NCBI GenBank assembly: GCA_964613585.1
Contig: CAZTHL010000096.1
Location: 1-13,399, forward strand
Origin: CAZTHL01 sp964613585
Lineage (GTDB): Bacteria > Pseudomonadota > Alphaproteobacteria > DSM-16000 > Inquilinaceae
Direction: 5' to 3'
DNA length: 13,399 nucleotides
The stretch's first letter is position 1. Every line of letters begins with the position of its first letter. The position numbers were made by a program, and so were the translations under genes. The notes under the pieces were generated by a model. The model saw nothing but the letters and a program-made list of their open reading frames with translations. It was not told the origin of the DNA and did no database searches. This document shows, piece by piece, positions 7,022-13,399 of this stretch.

Positions 7022-9375
7022 ATGCCATTTATGAACGACACCGACCCGCTGGAGCCGCCTCCGATGCCGTCGCCCGCCGGCCGCGGCGCGCCGGGCGACG
7101 GCACCGGCGGCGCTGGCACCGGCGACGGTGGCATGGGCCACGGGGTGACCGGCGACGGCGGCATGGGCCACGGGGTGACCGGCGACGGCGGCAAGGTCCA
7201 CGGGGTGACCGGCGACGGCGGNNNNNNNNNNNNNNNNNNNNNNNNNNNNNNNNNNNNNNNNNNNNNNNNNNNNNNNNNNNNNNNNNNNNNNNNNNNNNNN
7301 NNNNNNNNNNNNNNNNNNNNNGCCACGGGGTGACCGGCGACGGCGGCAAGGTCCACGGGGTGACCGGCGACGGCGGTACCGGTCAGGGCGGCACCGGTCG
7401 GGGCGGCACCGGTCGGGGCGGCACCGGTCGGGGCGGCACGAGCCCCGGCGGCGCGGACGGGACGCGGACGGACGGCCGCCCGGGGCCGGCCGCGCCCGGG
7501 CCGGCGCCGCGCCGCCGCCGCCTCGAGGCGCGCCTGCCCGACGGTCTCGCCGTGATCCAGGCCGAGCTGCGCACCCTGCCCAACGCCCCCGGCGTTTACC
7601 GCATGCTCGACGCCGAGGGCGAGGCCCTCTACGTCGGCAAGGCGCGCAGCCTGCGGAAGCGGGTCACCGCCTACACCCAGGCCGGCCGGCAGCCGGCCCG
7701 GCTGCTGCGCATGATCGCCGAGACCGCGGCCATGGAGGTCGTGGTGACCCGCTCGGAGGTCGAGGCGCTGCTGCTCGAGGCCAACCTGATCAAGCGCCTG
7801 CGCCCGCGCTACAACGTGCTGCTGCGCGACGACAAGACCTTCCCGCACATCCTGATCACCGGCGACCATCCGTTCCCGCAGATCGCCAAGCACCGCGGCG
7901 CCGAGAAGCGGCCCGGCCGCTACTACGGGCCGTTCGCCTCGGCGGGCGCGGTCAACCGCACCATCACCGCGCTGCAGCGGGCGTTCCTGCTGCGCAACTG
8001 CTCGGACAGCGTGTTCGCCGGCCGCACCCGGCCGTGCCTGCAGCACCAGATCAAGCGCTGCACCGCGCCGTGCGTCGGCCATGTCGACGCCGCGGCGTAC
8101 GGCCAGCAGGTCGAGCAGGCGGTCCAGTTCCTGAGCGGCCGCAGCCACGCGGTGCAGGAGCAGTTCCGCGAGCGCATGACCGAGGCGGCGGAGCGGCTCG
8201 AGTTCGAGACCGCGGCGCGCTGGCGCGACCGGATCCGCGCCCTGGCCGCCATCCAGGCGCACCAGGACATCAATGTCGAGGGCATCGAGGACGCCGACGC
8301 CTTCGCCCTCCACCAGGCCGGCGGCCAGAGCTGCGTCCAGGTCTACTTCTTCCGCGGCGGCCGCAACTACGGCACCCGCGCCTACTTCCCCTCGCACGAC
8401 CGGGCCGAGGAGCCGGCCGCGGTGCTGGCCGCCTTCATCGCCCAGTTCTACGACGACAAGCCGGCGCCCGGCCTGATCCTGCTCAGCGAGGAGCTGGCGG
8501 AGGCGGCGTTGCTGGCCGAGGCCCTGGCGGTCAAGACCGGCCACAAGGTGACCGTCAGCGCCCCGCAACGCGGCGACAAGCGGCGGCTGATCGACCATGC
8601 CCTGGACAATGCCCGCGAGGCGCTGGCCCGCCGTCTGTCGGAGAGCGCGGCCCAGGCGAGGCTGCTCGACGGGGTCGCCGCAGCGTTCGGCCTCGAGGCC
8701 GCGCCGCGTCGGATCGAGGTCTACGACAACAGCCACGTCCAGGGCAGCCACCCGGTCGGCGCCATGATCGTCGCCGGGCCCGACGGCTTTTACAAGCAGG
8801 CCTATCGCAAGTTCACGATCAAGCAGCCGGAGGCGGCCGGCGACGACTACGCGATGATGCGCGAGGTGCTGACCCGCCGCTTCGCCCGGGCGCTCAAGGA
8901 GGACGCCGACCGGGCGCAGGAGACTTGGCCCGACCTGGTGCTGATCGACGGCGGCCAGGGCCAGCTCACCGTCGCCGGCCAGGTGCTCGCCGATCTCGGC
9001 ATCGAGGACGTGCCGGTGGTGGCGATCGCCAAGGGGCCGGACCGCGACGCCGGCCGCGAGCGCTTCTTCCGCCCTGGGCGGCCGCCCATGAGCCTCGACC
9101 CGCGCGACCCGGTGCTGTATTTCCTGCAGCGTTTGCGCGACGAGGCGCATCGCTTCGCCATCGGCGCGCACCGGGCGCGACGCGGCAGGCAGGTGGGCGC
9201 CTCGCCGATCGACGAGATCGCCGGCATCGGCCCGCGCCGCAAGAAGGCGCTGCTGCTGCATTTCGGCTCGGCCCGGGCGGTCGCCCGGGCCAGCCTGGAG
9301 GACCTGGAGGCGGTCGACGGCATCAGCAAGGCGGTGGCGCGCAAGATCCACGACCACTTCCACCCCCAGGGCTGA
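7022..9375 (+). CDS. uvrC: UvrABC excision nuclease subunit C (UvrC) with Gly-rich repeat N-terminal extension (gap inside)
   Basis: UvrC makes both incisions in nucleotide excision repair. The core begins at about 7525. It has a GIY-YIG nuclease (GVYRM, LYVGKA, the Arg in RKRVTAY, the Glu in ALLLEANLIK), four Cys spaced C-11-C-7-C-3-C as in the Fe-S site described for E. coli UvrC, and a UVR motif (about 8187-8260). An RNase H-like nuclease (EVYDNSHVQG, LIDGGQGQ) and a C-terminal double HhH (about 9205-9350; IAGIGPRRKKALL, VDGISKAVARKI) follow. In front lies an unusual leader: an acidic/Pro start (MNDTDPLEPPP), GDGGMGHGVT decapeptides and GGTGR pentapeptides. A 100-N gap interrupts it, and the frame changes across the gap (frame 2 before, frame 1 after) because the N count is a placeholder. 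The start may be ATG 7022 or 7031; neither has a strong ribosome binding site. Confidence 0.95.
7121..7365 (+). repeat. 30-bp coding tandem repeat in uvrC, interrupted by the assembly gap
   Basis: Units begin at 7121, 7151, 7181 and 7211 (the last cut by the gap after 11 bases). After the gap there is the last 14 bases of a unit (7322-7335) and a full unit at 7336-7365. Each unit encodes a decapeptide, GDGGMGHGVT or GDGGKVHGVT. Copies are nearly identical at the DNA level, which explains why assembly failed here. Confidence 0.95.
7222..7321. other. assembly gap (100 N placeholder)
   Basis: Exactly 100 N, the conventional filler for a gap of unknown length. The bases before end 11 into the 30-bp unit and the bases after resume with its last 14, so 5 bases plus a whole number of 30-base units are missing. 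A length of 5+30n also satisfies the reading-frame requirement (length = 2 mod 3), whereas 100 does not. Confidence 0.95.
7381..7440 (+). repeat. 15-bp coding tandem repeat in uvrC
   Basis: Four copies of a 15-base unit (ggtcggggcggcacc, first copy with one change, last copy ending in g) encode GQGGT/GRGGT pentapeptides. The 15 bases before (7366-7380) look like a hybrid of this unit and the first half of the 30-bp unit, suggesting that one array arose from the other. Confidence 0.93.
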
Positions 9376-9384
9376 GCGGCCGCC

Positions 9385-9428
9385 GACCGGGCGTTGACCG
9401 GGCGCCGACCGGGCGCCGACCGGGCGCT
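9385..9428. repeat. 11-bp tandem repeat just after uvrC
   Basis: Four copies of gaccgggcgcc (with changes in the last two bases of the first and last copies) begin at 9385, 9396, 9407 and 9418, starting 9 bases after the uvrC stop. They are non-coding as far as I can see. The remaining bases to 9540 hold nothing recognisable; a pgsA gene, which often follows uvrC in alphaproteobacteria, is not here. Confidence 0.85.
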
Positions 9429-9540
9429 GGGCGAGGGCTGAGCCGGGGCTGATCGGCCGGCCCGGTCGAGCCGTGCCGGCGCCCTGGCCTCGGCGGCACG
9501 CCGCGGGCGCGGCTGGAGCGGCGGCGGCCGCCCCGCCGGG

Positions 9541-10383
9541 TCAGAGCGGGTTGCCGATGGCGACGTAGCCGACGGCCTCGGTGCGCGGGTGGGCGACCCG
9601 GTTTCCGGCTCCCTGGAGGCGCAGCTCGACGCCGTCCGGGATCTCGCGCTGCCGGGTCGCCACCGGATCGGCCCCGTTGATGGTCTGGCATTGCGACACC
9701 ACCGTCGGGCGGCCACCGGCGCCGGTGTTGCCGAGCTCCAGCGCCTGCCAGGTGTGGTCGGCGTCGTCCAGCTCGGCGACCATCAGGTGCGGCCCCCGGC
9801 CGGAGCCGAGGGCGTGGAAGCCCTTCCTCAGCACCACGGCGCCGACCCGCTCGCCAATGTGCCACGGGTCGTAGCCGGGCCATTCCTCCAGGCGCAGCAG
9901 GAAGCCGGGCGCGCCGGAGACCGGGTGCCGGCGGGCGATCCGGGTGTGCACCGGGTTCGGGCCGTGGCAGGTCAGCACCTGGGCGAGGACGATGCTGTCC
10001 TCGGTGGAGAAGGCGTCGGGCACCGGCAGCGGGAACCAGGTGCGGGTGTCCGGCTGCTCGACGTCGAGGGTGGTGGCGTAGCCGATCGGCCGATTGTCGG
10101 CGTCGCGGATCCAGAACGGCCGGAACGCCAGGTAGCCGACGGTCTCCGGGACCTGCCGCGTCTCGGCGTCGCGCGGCCGCTCCTCCTCGACCTTCACCTC
10201 GATCGCGCCCTGGCGCGCCGAGCGGATGCGCATCTCCGCGGTGTCGGCGCCGAACAGGCTCTGCACGGCGGCGATCACCACCGGGCTGTCATAGGCCGGC
10301 GGCAAGGGCACGTCGCCGATGCGGCAGGTTGTCCAATGATGGTTCACGCCCTCCGCTTGGCCGTGAACGACATGCGTGCTCAT
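9541..10383 (-). CDS. protein of three H-type-lectin-like modules
   Basis: A 280-residue protein with no signal peptide or membrane helix. It consists of three diverged copies of a beta-rich module, at about residues 32-87, 129-186 and 224-277. Shared landmarks are a start like SPVVIAAVQS, SIVLAQVLT or PTVVSQCQT, then G(A/P)(D/N), an Arg about eight residues on, a hydrophobic strand with LRLEE or EVKVEEE, and an end of the type E-x-V-G-Y-L-A. This resembles H-type lectin domains and the repeats found in some bacterial surface or VCBS-like proteins; I infer a carbohydrate- or surface-binding role. The N-terminus (HGQAEGVNHHWTTCRIGDVPLP) also fits a lectin module's leading strand. The ATG at 10381-10383 is preceded by GAGGAGG at ideal distance. 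The lack of an export signal is unexplained. Confidence 0.7.
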   Translation of the reverse strand: MSTHVVHGQAEGVNHHWTTCRIGDVPLPPAYDSPVVIAAVQSLFGADTAEMRIRSARQGAIEVKVEEERPRDAETRQVPETVGYLAFRPFWIRDADNRPIGYATTLDVEQPDTRTWFPLPVPDAFSTEDSIVLAQVLTCHGPNPVHTRIARRHPVSGAPGFLLRLEEWPGYDPWHIGERVGAVVLRKGFHALGSGRGPHLMVAELDDADHTWQALELGNTGAGGRPTVVSQCQTINGADPVATRQREIPDGVELRLQGAGNRVAHPRTEAVGYVAIGNPL

Positions 10384-10520
10384 GGGTCCTCCTCGTCAAG
10401 GCTCCCGCCCGCGCCGAGGCGGGTTGCGCCGCGGCGGCCGGGACCGGGTGCCGGACTGAGCTTGTCGAGACCTGGTCAGCACGGAGACAGGAAAGCCCCT
10501 GCTCCGCGAAAGGCCGAATA

Positions 10521-10550
10521 AGTGTAGATCCGTCTCGGAAAGTCTTGCAA
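10521..10550 (-). promoter_or_regulatory. possible sigma70-like promoter for the lectin-like gene
   Basis: On the minus strand TTGCAA (10545-10550) and TACACT (10521-10526) are separated by 18 bases; each matches four of six consensus positions. It lies in the only A/T-rich stretch upstream of the gene and would give a leader of about 130 bases. Confidence 0.3.
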
Positions 10551-10864
10551 CAAGGAAAAATTAGATGCTGAAGCAATGATTGGGAAGGACAGTCTTTATT
10601 CGGCACAACTGCGGGCCGCGGGACATTTAGTCTTGGCCGACAAGGTGCCCCGGCCGTGGCCGGCCCGCCGGACGGCTCCTGACGCTTCTCTTGGGGCGCT
10701 CGGGCGGGCGCGGATCGTCCGGGCCGCCGTCAGGGCGCGTGGCCGGCGGCCTCGGCCGCCCGCCCGGGCGCGGCATCCGGGTCGGGTTCGGGCCGTCGTC
10801 CGCAGCCTCATCGTCTCCCGGGCCCGACACCGCCGCGTCGGCGGAGCGCCGGCCAGCCCCGCGC

Positions 10865-11061
10865 GCGACCGACGATGCGCGATCATGGCCAGGGGGTTGT
10901 CCGCCCGTGGATGGGCCTGCGGGTCCGGCATGCGCATCGGGTTCCGGAGCGTTTCCGCCTGACATCGCCGGCGAGGAAGGCGCCGACCGCCTCGGTCAGC
11001 AGCCCCGCCCGAGACCCGGGATCGCGCTCGGCCCGCGCCTTCACCGTCCGCCGGCGGTGCC
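10865..11061 (-). pseudogene. remnant of a HigA-type addiction-module antitoxin (COG3636-like)
   Basis: Two separated pieces of one family can be read on the minus strand. In the frame of 10961-11061 the translation is RTVKARAERDPGSRAG followed by LLTEAVGAFLAGDV, the N-terminal signature of COG3636 antitoxins. From about 10955 down to 10865, in another frame, it reads NPMRMPDPQAHPRADNPLAM then IAH, matching the end of the helix-turn-helix region (normally like KSLMRMxGPxGNPxADNLxA). The roughly 30 residues expected between them (the LRDYINATIGF..LA..TGTPPKS part) are missing, and the frame changes. So an internal deletion removed most of the HTH. No start codon or RelE-like toxin partner is left. 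The family call comes from memory of its conserved motifs. Confidence 0.6.
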
Positions 11062-11107
11062 GCGTCGGAGCCCCCGGCCCGATCGTCTCCCGTCGGCGCC
11101 GTGGCGC

Positions 11108-12352
11108 TCACGCCACCACGCCAACCACGGCGCCGGTCATGCAGGTGGCCAGGGTGCCGGCGACGACCGCCTTGAGGCCGAGGCCGACGATCTCGTCGCG
11201 CCGCTCGGGCGCCATACCGCCCAGGCCGCCGATCATGATGCCGAGGCTGCCCAGGTTGGCGAAGCCGCACAGGGCGTAGGTCATGATCAGGCGGCTGCGC
11301 TCGCTCAAGGCGTCCTCCGGCAGGTCGGCCAGCGCCAGATAGGCGATCAGCTCGTTGAGGATGGTCTTGATGCCCATCAGGCTGCCGGCGGTCGCCGCCT
11401 CGGCCCAGGGGATGCCCATCAGCCAGACGATGGGCGCCATCAGCCAGCCCAGCATCCGCTCGACGCTGAGCGGCGCGCCGCCGAGCGCCGGCAGCAGGCC
11501 GAGCAGGGCGTTGGCGATCGACACCAGCGCCACGAAGACGAGCAGCATGGCGGCGATGTTGAGCAGCAGCTGCACGCCGGCCAGCGTCCCCTGGGTCACC
11601 GCGTCCATGGCGCCTGACGCCGTCTGCTCCGGCATGCGGTCGCCGGCCGTGCCGTCGCCGCGGTCCGGCACCATGATCAGGGCCAGGGTGATGGCGGCGG
11701 GCGCGCTGATCACCGAGGCGACCAGGATGTGGCCGAGCGCGTCGGGGATCACGCCGGCGAGGAACGAGGCGTACAGCACCAGCACATTGCCGGCGATGGT
11801 GGCCATGCCCGCGGTCATCAGGACGAACAGCTCGCCGCGGGACAGGTCGCGCAGGTACGGGCGGACCAGCAGCGGCGCCTCGATCATGCCGATGAAGATG
11901 TTGGCGGCCACGCCCATGCCGAGCGCGCCGCCGACGCCGAGGGTGCGCTGCAGCAGCCACGCCATGCCGCGGATCACCCGGGGCAGCACCCGCCAGAAGA
12001 ACAGCAGCGAGGACAGCGCGCTCATCACCAGGATCAGCGGCAGCGCCTGGAAGGCCAGGATGAACGAGGTGCCGGGCCGGGTGACGTCGAACGGCTGCGG
12101 CCCGCCGCCCAGATAGCCGAACACGAAGCTGGCGCCCTCTTGGGTCGCCCCCTGCAGCGCCAGGACGACGCCGTTGAGCGCGCCCAGGGCCTCGCGCGCC
12201 GGCGGCAACTTGAGCAGCAGCAGGGCGAGCGCCAGCTGCAGGCCGAGGCCGATCGCCACCGTGCGCCACGGGATGCGCGCCCGTTGCTCGCTCAGCAGCA
12301 CCGCCAGCGCGGTGAAGGCGACGAGGCCGAGCAGGCTTTGCAGGACGAGCAT
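11108..12352 (-). CDS. concentrative nucleoside transporter (CNT family, NupC-like)
   Basis: A 414-residue polytopic inner-membrane symporter that imports nucleosides with Na+ or H+. Family landmarks are LQGATQEGASFVFGYLG (65-81), the first hairpin ANIFIGMIEAPLLVRPYL (150-167), GNVLVLYASFLAGV, the second hairpin GIKTILNELIAYLAL (327-341), and TYALCGFANLGSLGIMIGGL (358-377). E158 and N333/E334 correspond to conserved substrate- and ion-binding residues. The base-contacting QT of the well-studied GQTEAP motif is M-I here, which suggests a different nucleoside preference. Residues about 230-248 are a hydrophilic loop. The ATG at 12350-12352 has GAAGGA upstream. No nucleoside catabolic genes are adjacent, so the gene appears to be a single transcription unit. 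Confidence 0.93.
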   Translation of the reverse strand: MLVLQSLLGLVAFTALAVLLSEQRARIPWRTVAIGLGLQLALALLLLKLPPAREALGALNGVVLALQGATQEGASFVFGYLGGGPQPFDVTRPGTSFILAFQALPLILVMSALSSLLFFWRVLPRVIRGMAWLLQRTLGVGGALGMGVAANIFIGMIEAPLLVRPYLRDLSRGELFVLMTAGMATIAGNVLVLYASFLAGVIPDALGHILVASVISAPAAITLALIMVPDRGDGTAGDRMPEQTASGAMDAVTQGTLAGVQLLLNIAAMLLVFVALVSIANALLGLLPALGGAPLSVERMLGWLMAPIVWLMGIPWAEAATAGSLMGIKTILNELIAYLALADLPEDALSERSRLIMTYALCGFANLGSLGIMIGGLGGMAPERRDEIVGLGLKAVVAGTLATCMTGAVVGVVA

Positions 12353-12532
12353 GGCGCGGGTCCTTCGCTTGTGCCGGGGATCGGCCGGCGGCGCGGCCCG
12401 GCATGCGGACGGGCGGGAGGCGAGGCTTGCCGAGACGCGCTGCGACGGCGCCTTGAAGTCCCTGAAGACCCCGCTAGCTTACGGGACCCGTGGAGGCAGT
12501 GGAACCGAGGCAGCGCCCGCCCCGCCCTCACA

Positions 12533-12682
12533 CGCCTCCCGATTCTCCACCGCATAGACCGCCGCGATCCGGCGCAGCGCCTCATTGGCGACGGCTGAGC
12601 CCTGGGATTGCTGCACATCGACGAACTTGCGCCGGATGTGGGCCAGACAGGCCACCACCGTGACACGGCCGGAGCGATAGAC
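12533..12682 (-). pseudogene. IS66 tnpC (transposase) fragment
   Basis: The stretch GRVTVVACLAHIRRKF, VDVQQSQGSAVANEALRRI and AAVYAVENREA matches the middle of the IS66 transposase TnpC, around the conserved C-W/L-AH-x-RRKF block. It follows the tnpA fragment in the same frame, so an in-frame deletion fused the two (junction about 12670-12690). Homology ends abruptly after ENREA, and the frame runs on 18 more unrelated residues to a stop at 12479. The catalytic core is incomplete, so this cannot transpose. Confidence 0.75.
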
Positions 12683-12888
12683 CGGCAGGAACAACGGCGC
12701 GGCGTTCTCGGTGTCGGCATTGGACGGCGCGAACCGCGGGTCCTTCATCCAGTTGAACAGCTGGTTGGCGTTCATGTCGTAGCGCCACGCCACCAGGCTG
12801 ACGACACGCCCGGCACCCGCGTTTGGGCGATGATCGTCCGCTTCTCGTCGTCCGACCACTTCCGCCGGTTCCGTCGCCGCCGCGCCAT
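12683..12888 (-). pseudogene. IS66 tnpA fragment with frameshift
   Basis: IS66 TnpA is the small helix-turn-helix accessory protein of the family. From the ATG at 12886-12888 the frame reads MARRRRNRRKWSDDEKRTII then AQTRVPGVS. It continues in a neighbouring frame from about 12803 as VSLVAWRYDMNANQLFNWMK then DPRFAPSNADTENAAPLFLP. One base lost near 12800-12804 explains the break. The C-terminal part is missing, replaced by tnpC sequence. An in-frame ATG at 12907-12909 would add seven residues. Confidence 0.75.
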
Positions 12889-12899
12889 CCCACCCCGCC

Positions 12900-12927
12900 A
12901 AGTGTCCATCAGCGCAAGTGGACACTT
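12900..12927. repeat. inverted repeat near the IS66 tnpA start
   Basis: AAGTGTCC (12900-12907) and GGACACTT (12920-12927) form an 8-bp stem with a 12-base loop overlapping the possible upstream tnpA start codon. It may have been a regulatory structure of the element. Confidence 0.5.
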
Positions 12928-12996
12928 ACGCTCTCGTTAAGCGCAAACCTGACGATCAGCGGCCCGCCGGCAAGAGCGGTCTGACCGGACGCTTAC

Positions 12997-13399
12997 CCTG
13001 CGCTGAAGCAGGAAACAAGATTCTCTCGGTGCGTAGCGTCCGGTGCGTGAAAATCGTGCTCGACATGATCGAAGCGAAGCTACCTCCCGGCGCCGGACGT
13101 GTTGTGCTGCATTGGTTCACCGGAACCCCATCCGAGGCGCGCCGAGCAGCTCAGATGGGCTGCTACTTCCCAGTGAACTTGGCGATGCTGCAAACTAAGA
13201 AGGCGAGGAAGCTCGTCCAGTCGCTCCCAATGGACCGGATACAGACGGAGACCGACGGCCCCTTTGCTGACAGCGTCTCGAAGCCGTGCCGCCCCGTCGA
13301 GTTGACGCCGACGAGAGATGGTTTAGCCGCAGCGCTCGGACTCTCTGACGAAGAAACATCCGAGTTGGTCTCGAGGAATCTCGGGTTGCTCTTGAGCTA
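12997..13399 (+). pseudogene. qatD: 3' part of a TatD-family nuclease gene, QatD-like (Qat anti-phage system), 5'-truncated by IS66
   Basis: The frame running from the IS66 end reads CAEAGNKILSVRSVR, VLDMIEAKLPPGAGRVV, LHWFTGTPSEARRAAQMGCY, FPVNLAMLQTKK, SLPMDRIQTETDGPF and, near the window end, ELVSRNLGLLLS. This is the second half of a TatD-like metal-dependent DNase. The LHWFTG and ETDGPF variants and the GCYF-N motif are those of QatD, the nuclease of the QatABCD phage-defence system (from memory of the family). The His and Asp ligands in LHW and ETD are present. The expected His of the SVHS motif is Arg (CGT at 13032-13034, one transition from CAT). The first half and qatA-C are not to the left. 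Codons such as ATA, TTA, AGA and TCT and lower GC mark it as acquired. The window ends at 'ta', possibly the start of the stop codon. Confidence 0.75.

Larger units (their letters stand above)
10384..11107. other. long non-coding or degenerate region between the lectin-like gene and the nucleoside transporter gene
   Basis: This region contains the putative promoter at 10521-10550, a pair of 9-bp inverted repeats (GCCGAATAA at 10513-10521 and its complement at 10596-10604), and an antitoxin-gene remnant at 10865-11061. Bases 10620-10860 are extremely Pro/Arg/Gly-rich in all frames and show no recognisable gene. Confidence 0.6.
12533..12996 (-). mobile_element. IS66-family insertion sequence remnant
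   Basis: About 460 bases remain of an element normally near 2.5 kb. The outer end is recognisable: read on the minus strand from 12996, it begins GTAAGCGTCC, the typical start of IS66 terminal repeats. Inside are a tnpA piece with a frameshift and the middle of tnpC, joined by an internal deletion that removed the end of tnpA, all of tnpB and the start of tnpC. The other end is missing; tnpC homology stops at about 12533 without a terminal repeat. The right end interrupts the TatD/QatD-like gene. An 8-base target duplication of 12997-13004 is not visible on the left side, as expected after a deletion. Confidence 0.8.

Noticed and set aside
6871..9363. Very long minus-strand open frame opposite uvrC
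   Set aside because: It is antisense to a certain uvrC gene, its composition is the Arg/Gln/Val/Leu-rich pattern of shadow frames in high-GC DNA, and it crosses the N gap only because N codons contain no stop.
7022..9375. uvrC considered as a frameshifted pseudogene
   Set aside because: The frame change falls exactly across a placeholder gap, and the repeat register predicts a gap length that restores the frame.
10627..10965. 112-residue minus-strand ORF rich in Pro, Gly, Asp and Arg
   Set aside because: No ribosome binding site, no recognisable motif, and its upstream part overlaps the antitoxin remnant, whose family motifs lie in a different frame.
10596..12404. 602-residue minus-strand ORF across the transporter gene
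   Set aside because: Alternative frame of the CNT transporter gene; only the segment near 10865-10955 has meaning, as part of the antitoxin remnant.

Overview
The window is high-GC DNA with strongly GC-biased third codon positions. It most likely comes from an alphaproteobacterium of a Rhodospirillales-like lineage. That placement is an inference from GC content, the SDR-uvrC gene pair, a soluble PAS chemoreceptor and an IS66 relic; there is no rRNA or other phylogenetic marker here.

Layout: positions 1-1228 hold the C-terminal part of the excision-repair helicase UvrB (+), with a small overlapping ORF after it (1225-1566). Three minus-strand genes follow: a Cupin_3 protein (1628-1891), a soluble PAS/methyl-accepting chemoreceptor (2024-3178), and an unrecognised secreted or anchored protein (3291-4280). 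On the plus strand come a YrbG-type Na+/Ca2+ antiporter (4750-5709), a pteridine-reductase-like SDR (5804-6577), an AT-richer intergenic region with DnaA-box-like sequences (6578-7021), and UvrC (7022-9375). UvrC has a repetitive Gly-rich N-terminal extension that contains a 100-N assembly gap. The minus strand then carries a protein built of three H-type-lectin-like modules (9541-10383) and a CNT nucleoside transporter (11108-12352). Between these two lies the wreck of a COG3636/HigA-type antitoxin gene.

The right end (about 12533-13399) is accessory DNA. An internally deleted, frameshifted IS66 relic ends with a recognisable terminal sequence at 12996. It abuts the 3' part of a TatD-family nuclease gene that looks like qatD of the Qat anti-phage system. 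That fragment has visibly lower GC and codons unlike the rest of the window, so the window probably ends at the edge of a decayed defence island.

UvrB and UvrC act together with UvrA in nucleotide excision repair; the other genes show no obvious shared pathway. The best leads are the uvrC repeat extension (whose true gap size can be constrained from the sequence), the IS66-truncated qatD-like gene, the antitoxin remnant, the triplicated lectin-like protein, and the DnaA-box-like cluster upstream of uvrC.
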